Source of the DNA: an uncultured Clostridia bacterium
GTDB lineage: Bacteria > Bacillota > Clostridia > Oscillospirales > Oscillospiraceae
DNA length: 51,883 nucleotides
Direction of reading: 5' to 3'
Assembly (NCBI GenBank): GCA_947173485.1
Contig: CAMWFH010000018.1
Location: forward strand, 1 to 51,883
The translations under genes were made by a program, and so were the position numbers. The notes beneath the pieces were generated by a model. That model was not told the origin of the DNA. It saw only the letters and a list, made by a program, of their open reading frames with translations, and ran no database searches. Each line of letters starts with the position of its first letter. Positions within the stretch are counted from its first letter, which is position 1. Below are positions 24,135 to 32,528 of this stretch, piece after piece.

Positions 24135-25089
24135 GCCCCTGCTCCAGGTGAAGAACCTGAAAAAATACTTCCAGACCCCCGGCGGGATGCTCCACGCGGT
24201 GGACGATGTCTCCTTCGACCTGCTGCCGGGCAGCACCCTGGGCGTGGTGGGGGAGAGCGGCTGCGGCAAGTCCACCATGGGACGGGCCATCCTCCGCCTC
24301 CAGGAGCCCACCTCCGGCACGGTGCTGTTCGACGGGACCGATGTGACCGCCTGCAGCAAGCGGGAGCTGAAGGCCCTCCGGGAGCAGATGCAGATCATCT
24401 TCCAGGACCCCTTCGCCTCGATCGATCCCCGCATGACCGTCAGCCAGACCATCATGGAGCCCCTGATCATCCAGCACAAGATGGACCGGCGGGACAAGAA
24501 GGGGCTGGAACGCAAGGCGCTGGAGATCATGGAGCTGGTGGGCCTGGCGCCCCGGCTGGTCAACTCCTACCCCCACGAGCTGGACGGCGGGCGGCGCCAG
24601 CGCATCGGCATCGGCCGGGCCCTGGTGCTGCGGCCCCGCTTCATCGTCTGCGACGAGCCGGTGTCCGCCCTGGACGTGTCCATCCAGGCCCAGATCCTCA
24701 ACCTGATGCAGGACGTGCAGAAGCAGATGGGGCTGACCTATCTGTTCATCACCCATGACCTCAGCGTGGTGAAGCATTTTTCCGATGAGATCCTGGTGAT
24801 GTATCTGGGGCAGATGGTGGAGAAGTGCGAATCGAAGCGCCTCTTTGCCCAGCCCATGCACCCCTATACCCAGGCCCTGCTCTCCGCCATCCCGGTGCCG
24901 GACCCCCGGGTGCGGATGCAGAAGATCCCCTTGAAGGGGGAGCTGTCCTCGCCGATCGAGCCTCCGGTGGGCTGCCGTTTCGCCAAGCGCTGTCCCTACG
25001 CCACCTCCGCCTGCACCCAGAAGGCCGTGCTGCCCCGGGAGATCGAGCCGGGCCACTTCGTGGCCTGCGTCCGGGCGGGGGAACTGTAA
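24121..25089 (+). CDS. dppF: Peptide ABC transporter ATP-binding protein (DppF/OppF family)
   Basis: A 322-residue ABC ATPase, partner of DppD. The start [17 protein letters not shown] is supported by AGGAGGAG directly upstream. Walker A is GESGCGKST near residue 45, the Q-loop [12 protein letters not shown] near 93, and Walker [14 protein letters not shown] near 178. The signature reads LDGGRRQR, with aspartate in place of the usual serine; I recall this variant in other Gram-positive OppF proteins. The C-terminal [14 protein letters not shown] is the cysteine motif of the family. It lies inside the iadA operon, followed by the binding-protein gene after a short hairpin-bearing gap. Confidence 0.93.
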   Translation: MRIDKPLLQVKNLKKYFQTPGGMLHAVDDVSFDLLPGSTLGVVGESGCGKSTMGRAILRLQEPTSGTVLFDGTDVTACSKRELKALREQMQIIFQDPFASIDPRMTVSQTIMEPLIIQHKMDRRDKKGLERKALEIMELVGLAPRLVNSYPHELDGGRRQRIGIGRALVLRPRFIVCDEPVSALDVSIQAQILNLMQDVQKQMGLTYLFITHDLSVVKHFSDEILVMYLGQMVEKCESKRLFAQPMHPYTQALLSAIPVPDPRVRMQKIPLKGELSSPIEPPVGCRFAKRCPYATSACTQKAVLPREIEPGHFVACVRAGEL

Positions 25090-25156
25090 GAGCTGTGAGA
25101 AAGAATGGAGCGGCCTTGTTTGGCCGTTGCATATATGATGAAAAGGAGAATGAAAC

Positions 25157-26725
25157 ATGAAAAGGTATCTTGCATTCCTGCTGGCTGCACTGATGCTCCT
25201 CTCCGCCCTGGCAGGCTGCGGGGAAAAGAAGGACCCGAACGGTCCCTCCGGCAGCCAAGGGGACGGCCAGCCGGGAGGGACGGCCTATAAGGACACCCTC
25301 TGCTGGGCCCAGGCCTCCGATGTCACCTCCATGGACCCCCATGTGGGGAAGGAGACGGCGGCGGTCACCGTGACCTGCAATATGTTCTCTACCCTGATGA
25401 TCGTCCTGGGGGACGAGGACCCGAAGCCCCTGCTGGCGGAGAGCTACCAGCAGCTCAGCGACAAGGACTGGGAGTTCACGATCCGCAAGGGCGTGAAGTT
25501 CCATGACGGCAGCGAGATGACCATCGAGGATGTCAAGTGGTCCCTGGACCGGGCCATCAATTCCAACTACGTCTCCTATATCGTCAACTTTATCGACAAC
25601 GTGGAGATCACCGGGGAGGACACCATCGTCATCCACTGCAAGGAGCCCTACGCCCCCATCCTCAACAACCTGAGTATGCCCTTCTCCGCCATCGTCCCCA
25701 AGGCCTACATCGAGGAGAAGGGCGAGGAGTATTTCCAGCTCAACCCCATCGGCAGCGGCCCCTATAAGCTGGTGGAGTGGAACCCCGGCGAGTCCGTGAA
25801 GCTGGAGGCCTTCGAGGACTACTTCGGCGACAAGGCCCAGACCAAGAACCTGGTGATGAAGGTCATCCCCGAGGCGGCCCAGCGGGTGATCGCCCTGGAG
25901 ACCGGCGAGGTGGATATCGCCTATAACATCGAGGCCAACAACCTGGCCCAGGTGCAGGGCAACCCCGACCTGGTCACCCTGGATGAGCCCTCCATGACCT
26001 GCTACAACTACTTCTTCAACCTGAAGAAGACCGACAGTCCCCTTGCCGATATCCGGGTGCGGCAGGCGATCTGCCACGCGGTGGACAGCGACCTCATCAT
26101 CGACACGATCCTGAATGGCACCGGCATCCCCGCCACCTCTATGATCGCCCCCTCCGTGGCGGGCTACGCCGAGTCTCCCAAGTATGAGTACGACCTGGAC
26201 AAGGCCAAGTCCCTCATGGCGGAGGCGGGCTATGCCGACGGCTTCTCCCTGGTCATGGTGGTCAATGACTCCCAGCAGCGTGTTGAGATCTGCCAGGTCA
26301 TCCAGCAGATGCTCAAGGAGATCAACATCGACGTGGATATCCACAGCTACGAGCAGGCCACCTACATCAACGCCCTCAACGAGGGGGAGCATGATATGGG
26401 CTTCTCCGCCTGGATCACCTCCACCGGTGACGCGGACTACACCTATATGCCCTGCTACCACTCCACCCAGTGGGGCAAGCCGGGCAACCGCAGCTTCTTT
26501 GCCAACGAGAAGGCGGATGAGCTGATCATGGCCGGCCGCCGGGAGAGCGACATCGAGAAGCGCAAGGAGATCTATAAGGAGCTGAACCAGGTGATCTACG
26601 AGAATTGCACCCAGCTCTTCGTCTGCCACCCCACCAACAGCTACGCCATGAGCAAGCAGGTGGAGGGCTTCATCCTCAACAACGATGGCTACAACCGTCT
26701 CAACTACGTCCTCTGCCGGCAGTGA
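25157..26725 (+). CDS. dppA: Peptide-binding lipoprotein (SBP_bac_5/DppA family)
   Basis: A 522-residue extracellular lipoprotein that delivers substrate to the DppBCDF transporter. The N-terminus MKRYLAFLLAALMLLSALAG ends in a lipobox, with cysteine 21 the lipid-bearing residue, followed by a Gly/Pro/Ser linker. Family motifs include TSMDPHVG, KGVKFHDGSEMTIEDVKWSL (near residues 113-132) and YTYMPCYHSTQWG near the binding pocket. AAAGGAG lies just upstream of the ATG. A perfect hairpin follows the gene, which may help keep the binding-protein message more abundant than the downstream peptidase message. Ligand specificity cannot be read from sequence alone. Confidence 0.93.
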   Translation: MKRYLAFLLAALMLLSALAGCGEKKDPNGPSGSQGDGQPGGTAYKDTLCWAQASDVTSMDPHVGKETAAVTVTCNMFSTLMIVLGDEDPKPLLAESYQQLSDKDWEFTIRKGVKFHDGSEMTIEDVKWSLDRAINSNYVSYIVNFIDNVEITGEDTIVIHCKEPYAPILNNLSMPFSAIVPKAYIEEKGEEYFQLNPIGSGPYKLVEWNPGESVKLEAFEDYFGDKAQTKNLVMKVIPEAAQRVIALETGEVDIAYNIEANNLAQVQGNPDLVTLDEPSMTCYNYFFNLKKTDSPLADIRVRQAICHAVDSDLIIDTILNGTGIPATSMIAPSVAGYAESPKYEYDLDKAKSLMAEAGYADGFSLVMVVNDSQQRVEICQVIQQMLKEINIDVDIHSYEQATYINALNEGEHDMGFSAWITSTGDADYTYMPCYHSTQWGKPGNRSFFANEKADELIMAGRRESDIEKRKEIYKELNQVIYENCTQLFVCHPTNSYAMSKQVEGFILNNDGYNRLNYVLCRQ

Positions 26726-26753
26726 CCGGACAGTCCAAAAGATCATAGGACCC

Positions 26754-26782
26754 GTGAAAGCGCCCGTCAAGGGCGCTTTCAC
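26754..26782 (+). repeat. Perfect intra-operon hairpin after the peptide-binding gene
   Basis: A 12-bp stem (GTGAAAGCGCCC, loop GTCAA, GGGCGCTTTCAC) without a T run, 28 bp after the binding-protein stop. It is probably an RNA-stabilising or partial-termination element. Confidence 0.85.
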
Positions 26783-26813
26783 GCGGTCAGAAGAAGAAAA
26801 GGAGAAGATACTT

Positions 26814-27890
26814 ATGACAAGAGCAGAACTGGCCGCCACGGCGGCGGCCATATCCAACGCGAAGGGAGCGCCGGGCTTCGAGGAGGAGGTCCACGGCGTG
26901 CTGCGCCCCCTGCTGGAGGGCGTGGGGACCGTGGAGGAGGACCGGATGCGAGACCTTTACGTCCGCCGGGGGGAGAACACCGGCACCGGCCCCACGATCA
27001 TGCTGGACGCCCATATGGACGAGGTGGGCTTTATGGTCCACTCCATCTGCCCCAACGGCACCCTCCGCTTTATCCCCTTAGGCGGCTGGGTGGCCTGCAA
27101 TATCCCCGCCCACCGGGTGCAGGTGCGCACGGCGGAGGGAAGGTATATCCCGGGGGTCGTGGCCTCCAAGCCGCCCCACTTCATGTCCGAGGCGGAGCGG
27201 AGCCAGCCTGTCAGCATCGAGCAGATGGTCATCGACATCGGAGCCCGCTCTGATCGAGAGGCGGCGGAGGACTTCGGCATTCGGATCGGCGCGCCGGTGG
27301 TGCCGGACGTGGAGACGGCCTATGATGCGGAAAAGGACCTCCTGATCGGCAAAGCCTTTGACTGCCGTCTGGGCTGCCTGGTCCTGGCGGAGGCCCTGCG
27401 GTCCCTGCGGGGCGAAAAGCTCCCGCTGGACGTGGTGGGCGCCTTTTCCACCCAGGAGGAGATGGGGACCCGGGGCGCCTATGTCACGGCCCAGACGGTG
27501 CAGCCCGATGTGGCGATCGTGCTGGAGGGGTGCCCCTGTGACGACACGTTCCTGCCGGAGGACCGTATCCAGACCCGGCTGAAGGGCGGGCCCTATCTGC
27601 GGCACATCGACCGGCGGATGATCACCAGTCCCCGCTTCCAGCGCTATGCCCTGGACCTGGCCAGGGAGGAGGGCATCCCGGTACAAGAGGGGGTGCGTAC
27701 CGGCGGCTCCACCAACGGCGCGCCGATCCATCTCTTTGGCCGGTATGTGCCCACCATCGTGATCGGCATCCCGGTCCGCTATATCCATACCCACTACGGC
27801 ATCGCCTCCTGCCAGGACCTGGAGCACGCCATCCAGCTGACCACTGCCCTGCTGCGCCGGCTGGACGGCGCCCAGTGCGAGGCTTTCTAA
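26814..27890 (+). CDS. M42-family aminopeptidase
   Basis: A 358-residue cytoplasmic metallo-aminopeptidase. Metal ligands are visible in DAHMDEVGF (His and Asp, near residues 63-71), AFDCRLGCLVL (bridging Asp near 180), TQEEMGTRGA (paired Glu near 213) and RYIHTHYGIAS (final His near 322). The N-terminus NAKGAPGFEEEVHGVL is typical of M42 (FrvX/YsdC-like) enzymes. AAAAGGAGAAG precedes the ATG. It ends the iadA-transporter operon. M42 enzymes form large tetrahedral complexes that trim short peptides, so here the enzyme can finish the breakdown of imported peptides next to IadA. Confidence 0.9.
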   Translation: MTRAELAATAAAISNAKGAPGFEEEVHGVLRPLLEGVGTVEEDRMRDLYVRRGENTGTGPTIMLDAHMDEVGFMVHSICPNGTLRFIPLGGWVACNIPAHRVQVRTAEGRYIPGVVASKPPHFMSEAERSQPVSIEQMVIDIGARSDREAAEDFGIRIGAPVVPDVETAYDAEKDLLIGKAFDCRLGCLVLAEALRSLRGEKLPLDVVGAFSTQEEMGTRGAYVTAQTVQPDVAIVLEGCPCDDTFLPEDRIQTRLKGGPYLRHIDRRMITSPRFQRYALDLAREEGIPVQEGVRTGGSTNGAPIHLFGRYVPTIVIGIPVRYIHTHYGIASCQDLEHAIQLTTALLRRLDGAQCEAF

Positions 27891-27897
27891 AAAACAG

Positions 27898-27936
27898 GCG
27901 CCTCCCCATCGCCCCAAGTAGGCGGCGGGGAGGCGC
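27898..27936. terminator. Terminator shared by the peptide operon and the osmoprotectant operon
   Basis: A 10-bp stem (GCGCCTCCCC/GGGGAGGCGC) with an inner GCC/GGC pair. The minus-strand side runs into CTGTTTTTTAG, so it is strongest for the osmoprotectant operon that ends at 27993. Confidence 0.85.
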
Positions 27937-27992
27937 TTGAAGAAAAAAGGGAGAAAGAAGCGAGCGGCGGATCGTTGGCCCCCTCTGGGGGG

Positions 27993-29534
27993 CTATCCGC
28001 GCAACAACCCTTTGGCGTCCAGGAACTCGCGGGCAACCTCCTGGACGGCTCGGCCGTCCACGTCCACGGCGTAGGTCAGCTCCACCATGTCCTCGCTGCT
28101 CACCTGGCCGGTGAGCAGCTCCAGCACCTGCTCCAGGTCGGGGGCGGCCTCATAAAAGTCGGTGAACAGGTCCTCCCGGACCAGGAACGCGCCGTAATAC
28201 TCGGGGAAAAAGCCCTTATCATCCTCCAGGATGGTGAGGCCGGCCCGCTTGTTCAGACCGTCGGTGGCGTAGACCACCATCACATCGAAGGCCCCGCTCT
28301 CCACGGCGCTGTACTTGAGGACCACGTCCACTGGTTTGGCGGAGCCAAAGCGAAGGCCGTAGAAGTCCACGAAGGGCTGGTACTTCATGCTGCCCTCCTC
28401 GGTGAAGAACTCATGCTCCGCCCCGAAGGCCAGCTGTCCGGCGATGGGGACCAGATCGGAGATCTTGGTGACGCCGCCTTCTACGAGCTTCGACGCGACA
28501 AGGTCGGTGACGCCGATGGAGTAGGTGTTGTTCAGCCCCACCTTGCCCAGCAGCCGCAGTCCCTCCCGCTCCTGAACGGTCTCATTGACGAAGTCGTACA
28601 GGGTCTCGCCCTCCGGGATGTCCGTGGTGTCCAGCCCCAGGAAGGTGGTGAGGACAGTGCCGTCGTAGCTGAACATCAGGTCGCAGCTGGGGTCGGCCCC
28701 CTTCAGCTCGTTGTGGTTGTTCACCTGGGTCATCTGGTCCAGGATGACCACGTCTAAGTCGGTCTTGTCCTCCACCAGCAGCTCCACCATAGCGTGCATC
28801 AGCTTGACCTCGGAGTAGTCACCGTCATAGAGGGTGAGCTGGCCCACGGTGCGGCTGGGCAGGAGCATGGAAGCCACCAGGGCCACACTGGCCAGAGCCA
28901 GCACCGCGCCTCCCGCCGCTTTCACGGGCAGCGGCAGCTTGTTGCGGCGGGTCCCGGATATCCGCCGCTCCACCCAGCCCAGTCCGGCATCCAGCAGAAG
29001 GGCCATGACCATCAGGACCAGGGTGCCCAGCAGGATCTGTCCCATGTCCTGCTGGCGGATGGCGGTGTAGAACAGCCCGCCCAGGCCGCCGCCGCCCACA
29101 AAGGAGGCAAAGACGGCGGTGCCGATGGCGTTGACGGCGGCGATGCGGATACCGGTGACCAGCATGGGGGCTGCCAGAGGGATATCTATATGGAACAGAC
29201 GGTAGACCGGGCTCATGCCCATGCCGGCGGCGGCCTCCTTCAGGTGGCCGGGGACCTGGGACAGGCCCAGGGAGCAGTTCCGGGCGATGGGCAGCAGGGA
29301 GTAGAGGGCCAGACCGATCATGGCGGTGGGGGAGCCAGGGCCGGTGACGACCATGATGACCCCCAGCAGGGCCAGGGCGGGGATGGTCTGGATCAGATCC
29401 ACCACCCACAGCAGGACCCTCCCCACCTTGGGGGAGAGGTAGGCCAGCAGCCCCAGGGGCACCCCGGCCGCGATGGCCAGGATCAGGGCGGACAGCACCA
29501 GGGACAGGTGGTCCCAGATCATAGCGATGCTCAT
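27993..29534 (-). CDS. Osmoprotectant ABC transporter permease fused to substrate-binding domain
   Basis: A 513-residue fusion. Residues 1-205 are a permease of the OpuB/OpuC/ProW type: helices with GVPLGLLAYLSP, LIQTIPALALLGVI, and the EAA loop GLSQVPGHLKEAAAGMGMSP. A further helix (about residues 215-235) then leads to an extracellular glycine-betaine/choline-type binding domain (OpuAC-like, about 240-513). That domain contains EVKLMHAMVELLVEDKT, SYDGTVLTTFLG and VVYATDGLNKRAG. This permease-then-binding-protein order is known in Firmicutes and lactobacilli. It overlaps the second permease gene by four bases. Likely ligands are glycine betaine, carnitine, choline or proline betaine. Confidence 0.9.
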   Translation of the reverse strand: MSIAMIWDHLSLVLSALILAIAAGVPLGLLAYLSPKVGRVLLWVVDLIQTIPALALLGVIMVVTGPGSPTAMIGLALYSLLPIARNCSLGLSQVPGHLKEAAAGMGMSPVYRLFHIDIPLAAPMLVTGIRIAAVNAIGTAVFASFVGGGGLGGLFYTAIRQQDMGQILLGTLVLMVMALLLDAGLGWVERRISGTRRNKLPLPVKAAGGAVLALASVALVASMLLPSRTVGQLTLYDGDYSEVKLMHAMVELLVEDKTDLDVVILDQMTQVNNHNELKGADPSCDLMFSYDGTVLTTFLGLDTTDIPEGETLYDFVNETVQEREGLRLLGKVGLNNTYSIGVTDLVASKLVEGGVTKISDLVPIAGQLAFGAEHEFFTEEGSMKYQPFVDFYGLRFGSAKPVDVVLKYSAVESGAFDVMVVYATDGLNKRAGLTILEDDKGFFPEYYGAFLVREDLFTDFYEAAPDLEQVLELLTGQVSSEDMVELTYAVDVDGRAVQEVAREFLDAKGLLRG

Positions 29535-30163
29535 TCCCCGGCCCCGCCTTTCCGCAGGCCCCGAGGGACCACCCGCTTTTGGAGGGCATCCACCAGTGTG
29601 CCCAGGACCAGCGCCAGGATGGCGGCAGGGATGGCGCCCTGGAGGATCAGGGCGTTGTTGTTGGAGCTGACCCCCTGGTAGACGAAGTCGCCCAGGCCGC
29701 CCTGGCCGATCATGGCGGCCAGCACCGCCCAGCTGACGGTGTACACGGCGGAGAGCCGCAGCCCGCCGATGATGGTGGGCATGGCCAGGGGCAGCTCCAC
29801 CCGGAGCAGCCGCTGGAGGTGGCCCATCCCGCAGCCCCGGGCGGCCTCCTTATACTGGGCGTCCACGCCGTTCAGCCCGGTGACCGTGTTTTTCAGCACC
29901 GGGAACATGGCGTAGATGGACAAGGCGATGATCACAGTAGCCGGGGTCATACCGGTGAAGATGTACAGCACGCCGATAAAGACGATGCCAGGCACCGTGT
30001 TCAGGATGGACAGCAGGGGGACCAGATACCGGGACAGGGTGGGCAGCCTGGACAGGCAGATGCCCAAAAACAGCCCCAGCGTGAAGCCGATGGCCACGCA
30101 CACCAGGGTATAACCGGTGTGGCGGGCGGTGGCCTGTAGGATGGACAGGAGCAGCTCATTCAT
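29531..30163 (-). CDS. opuCB: Osmoprotectant ABC transporter permease (OpuCB/ProW family)
   Basis: A 210-residue membrane protein with about five to six helices, the partner of the fused permease. Motifs include FLGICLSRLPTLSRYLVPLL, ILNTVPGIVFIGVLYIF and the EAA loop GLNGVDAQYKEAARGCGMGH (near residues 118-137), followed by LPLAMPTIIGGLR. GGGGGTGAT just before the ATG is the ribosome site; it overlaps the end of the ATPase gene four bases away. The normal length for the family is 210-220 residues. The gene order ATPase, permease, permease-binding fusion is complete for a working transporter. Confidence 0.9.
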   Translation of the reverse strand: MNELLLSILQATARHTGYTLVCVAIGFTLGLFLGICLSRLPTLSRYLVPLLSILNTVPGIVFIGVLYIFTGMTPATVIIALSIYAMFPVLKNTVTGLNGVDAQYKEAARGCGMGHLQRLLRVELPLAMPTIIGGLRLSAVYTVSWAVLAAMIGQGGLGDFVYQGVSSNNNALILQGAIPAAILALVLGTLVDALQKRVVPRGLRKGGAGE

Positions 30164-30167
30164 ACGA

Positions 30168-31280
30168 TCACCCCCACAGCTGTTCCGCCATGGCGGACGC
30201 CATGCTGGTCTTGGTGACGATGCCCGCCACCGTCTCGTCCTCCTTCAACACCACCAGATAGGGGCACCCGCTGGAGATCAGCTGTTCGAAGCACGCCTTG
30301 GCGTTGTCCCCGGTATGGACCACGGGTGTGGTACACCGGACCAGGGGCCCGATGCTCTTCACCACATGGCCGGTGAGACGGATGTCCGCGATGGAGACCG
30401 TGCCCTGGTAGCGGCGCTCCTTGTCCACCACCAGCAGGGTGTCCACGTTGTGGTGCTGCATCCGGCTGACGCACTCGTTGATGCCCCGGTCCTCCTTGAC
30501 GGTGATGATGCCGGTGCGCATGAACTGGTCCACCGTCAGGCTGGCGGGGTCGTGGCCAACCTGGTGCTTGCCTAAGAACTCCTTGATCTGGTCGGTGGCC
30601 GGGGCTTCCAGCATCTCCTCGGGAGGGGCGATCTGGACGATCTCCCCCTGGTCCATAAAGACGATGACATCGGCCAGGTCCAGGGCCTCCTCCATATCGT
30701 GGGTGACGAAAACGATGGTCTTGTTCAGCTTCTGCTGGAGGTTCTTCACCTCCAGCTGGAGGGAGCGGCGGGTCATGGGGTCCAGGGCGCTGAAGGGCTC
30801 GTCCATCAGCACCACCGGGGGAGAGGCCGCCAGGGCCCGCAGGATGCCGATGCGCTGCTGCTGGCCGCCGGACATCTCGCCGGGGTACTTGTGGGCGTAC
30901 TGGTCGTAGGGCAGTTCCACCATGTCCAGCAGGTCGTGGACGATCTGGTCGCACTTGTCCTTGGGCCATTTCAGCAGCTTGGGCACCACGCAGATGTTCT
31001 GGGCCACTGTCATGTTGGGGAACAGGCCGATCTGCTGGATGACGTAGCCGGTGTGCCGGCGCAGCGCATACCGGTCCACTGAGGCGATGTCCTGACCGTT
31101 CAGATAGATATGCCCGCTGTCGGGCTGGATCAGGCGGTTGATCATCTTCAGCGTAGTGGTCTTTCCGCAGCCGGAGGGCCCGATGAAGACGGCGAACTGC
31201 CCCTCCTGGATCTCAAATGAGATATCGTTGAGGATCTTCTGGGTCCCGTAGGTGAGACTGACATGTTCAAATCTGAGCAA
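30168..31280 (-). CDS. opuCA: Osmoprotectant ABC transporter ATP-binding protein with CBS domains (OpuCA/ProV type)
   Basis: A 370-residue ATPase. Walker A GPSGCGKTT is near residues 34-42, the signature MSGGQQQRIGI near 136, and Walker B VVLMDEPFSALDP near 155. After about residue 245 two CBS motifs follow (VDQFMRTGIITVKEDRGINE with LLVVDKERRYQGTVSI, then CPYLVVLKEDETVAGIVT). In relatives these sense ionic strength or bind c-di-AMP. The start is TTG, set by AAGGAGG about six bases upstream; no ATG is better placed. Its leader carries an intrinsic-terminator hairpin, so expression may be controlled by attenuation. Confidence 0.92.
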   Translation of the reverse strand: MLRFEHVSLTYGTQKILNDISFEIQEGQFAVFIGPSGCGKTTTLKMINRLIQPDSGHIYLNGQDIASVDRYALRRHTGYVIQQIGLFPNMTVAQNICVVPKLLKWPKDKCDQIVHDLLDMVELPYDQYAHKYPGEMSGGQQQRIGILRALAASPPVVLMDEPFSALDPMTRRSLQLEVKNLQQKLNKTIVFVTHDMEEALDLADVIVFMDQGEIVQIAPPEEMLEAPATDQIKEFLGKHQVGHDPASLTVDQFMRTGIITVKEDRGINECVSRMQHHNVDTLLVVDKERRYQGTVSIADIRLTGHVVKSIGPLVRCTTPVVHTGDNAKACFEQLISSGCPYLVVLKEDETVAGIVTKTSMASAMAEQLWG

Positions 31281-31342
31281 TGTGACCTCCTTTTCCGAGG
31301 TGCCGAAGGCACCGGCTTGCAGGCTGTCCCCCTTGCAGATAA

Positions 31343-31372
31343 TAAAAAGATGGGCCTAATTTGACTGGCCCA
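31343..31372 (-). terminator. Attenuator-like hairpin in the opuCA leader
   Basis: Minus strand: TGGGCC, a 10-base loop, GGCCCA, then TCTTTTTATT. It lies inside the 5' leader, about 55-85 bases after the predicted transcription start and 60 bases before the TTG codon. Confidence 0.7.
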
Positions 31373-31433
31373 CGAGGATCTCCGCCTATCTGTATGGAAG
31401 CGCCTGGCATGATAACTAATATATCTGTATTAT

Positions 31434-31462
31434 AATATACATCGATTTGCAATTTTTGTCAA
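31434..31462 (-). promoter_or_regulatory. Promoter of the osmoprotectant operon
   Basis: Minus strand: TTGACA (31462-31457), a 17-bp spacer and TATATT (31439-31434), in an AT-rich setting. Confidence 0.75.
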
Positions 31463-31493
31463 ATGAAGAAACTGTGAACACAGATGATAAAAG

Positions 31494-31534
31494 AGAGCGC
31501 TTTCCGGTCCTTAGGGTCTGGCCAGAAAGCGCTC
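31494..31534 (-). terminator. Terminator of the tripartite-transporter operon
   Basis: A ten-bp arm GAGCGCTTTC pairs with GAAAGCGCTC around a 20-base loop that can itself pair. The minus strand continues CTCTTTTATC. It follows the last dehydrogenase gene by 24 bp. Confidence 0.8.
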
Positions 31535-31558
31535 CTTCTTGATATCCACCTATAACGC

Positions 31559-32524
31559 TTATAGATTCACCACGTTGACTGGCGCTCCGTCCAAGTAGGA
31601 CCGGACGTTCTGCACCACTGTATCCATGATCCTCTGGCGGCTCTCCTTAGGCGCCCAGGAGATATGGGGTGTGATGAAACAGTTTTTGGCGCGCAGCAAC
31701 GGATTGTCTTTGCTGATCGGTTCTGTAGAAACGACATCCAAGCCGGCGGCATAGACCTTGCCGCTGTTCAGAGCGTCCGCCAAGTCCTGCTCCACGACCA
31801 GCGGTCCGCGGCTGTTGTTGAGCAGGATCACACCGTCCTTCATTTTGGCGATCGTCTCCCGGTTGATGATGCCCTCTGTCTCTGGGAAGAGCGGACAATG
31901 CAGCGCGATCACATCTGACGAGGCCAACAGCACGTCTAGGTCTACATAGGCAGCGATGGCCCGGCCACTGTCACTTGGATAGCTGTCATAAGCCAAGATC
32001 TTCATGCCCAGTGCCTTGGCGATCCTTCCGGTCTGCTGGCCGATTCGGCCAAAACCGATGATCCCCATCGTCTTCCCGTCCAGCTCGATGAGCGGATAGT
32101 CCCAATAGCACCAATCCACGCAAGAGGCCCACCGCCCCTCATGGACGCTTTGGCTGTGGTGCGCCACATGGTGGCAGATCTCCAGCAGCATCGCGATGGC
32201 GAACTGCCCGACAGCCGCTGTGCCATAGGTAGGGATGTTGGAAAGAGGGATCCCCTTCTCCTTCGCATAGCCCGCATCCACCACATTGTAACCTGTCGCC
32301 AGCATGGAGATGTATTTCAAATCTGGGCAGGCATCTATCACGCGCCTGGTGATAGGTGTTTTGTTGGTGATAGCGATCTCTGCGCCAGCGAGGCGGGCGA
32401 TCGCCTCGGTCTCGTCTGTCAGGGAGGTGCGGTCATATACTGTCACGTCCCCCAACTTCTCCAACTCTGCCCAGCTCAGATCGCCAGGATTCTCTGTGTA
32501 TCCGTCAAGGATCACGATTTTCAT
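31559..32524 (-). CDS. D-2-hydroxyacid dehydrogenase (glycerate/hydroxypyruvate reductase-like)
   Basis: A 321-residue NAD(P)-dependent dehydrogenase. The Rossmann motif GFGRIGQQTGRIAKALG is near residues 151-167. The catalytic arginine is in NNSRGPLVVEQDL near 232, the glutamate in AGLDVVSTEP near 262, and the histidine in ITPHISWAP near 283. ATG 32524 matches the family N-terminus (MKIVILDGYTENPGDLSW) and has AAAGGGGAT upstream. The N-terminal pattern resembles glycerate dehydrogenases. It is the last gene of the transporter operon, starting five bases after a second, different dehydrogenase. Interconversion of a 2-oxo acid and a D-2-hydroxy acid is expected; the compound is not known. Confidence 0.9.
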   Translation of the reverse strand: MKIVILDGYTENPGDLSWAELEKLGDVTVYDRTSLTDETEAIARLAGAEIAITNKTPITRRVIDACPDLKYISMLATGYNVVDAGYAKEKGIPLSNIPTYGTAAVGQFAIAMLLEICHHVAHHSQSVHEGRWASCVDWCYWDYPLIELDGKTMGIIGFGRIGQQTGRIAKALGMKILAYDSYPSDSGRAIAAYVDLDVLLASSDVIALHCPLFPETEGIINRETIAKMKDGVILLNNSRGPLVVEQDLADALNSGKVYAAGLDVVSTEPISKDNPLLRAKNCFITPHISWAPKESRQRIMDTVVQNVRSYLDGAPVNVVNL

Positions 32525-32528
32525 AGTT

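Larger units (their letters stand above)
31281..31558 (-). promoter_or_regulatory. Structured leader and upstream region of the osmoprotectant operon
   Basis: Going upstream from the gene: a GGTGCC-TTCG-type hairpin next to the ribosome site, two CTGCAAG direct repeats, the attenuator hairpin (31343-31372), two copies of ATACAGATA (minus strand) 35 bp apart, and then the promoter. I could not match the leader to a known riboswitch. Beyond the promoter lies the terminator of the next operon. Confidence 0.6.

Noticed and set aside
24761..26857. A 698-codon minus-strand frame opposite the peptide-binding gene
   Set aside because: Shadow of dppF and the binding-protein gene. No domain or start signal is seen.
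31281..31440. Known riboswitch (ydaO c-di-AMP, guanidine or fluoride class) in the opuCA leader
   Set aside because: None of the conserved cores that I remember could be matched. Left as an unclassified leader.
31267..31452. A 61-codon open frame in the osmoprotectant leader
   Set aside because: It starts upstream of the predicted transcription start, has no ribosome site and runs through the attenuator hairpin. An internal ATG also lacks a ribosome site.
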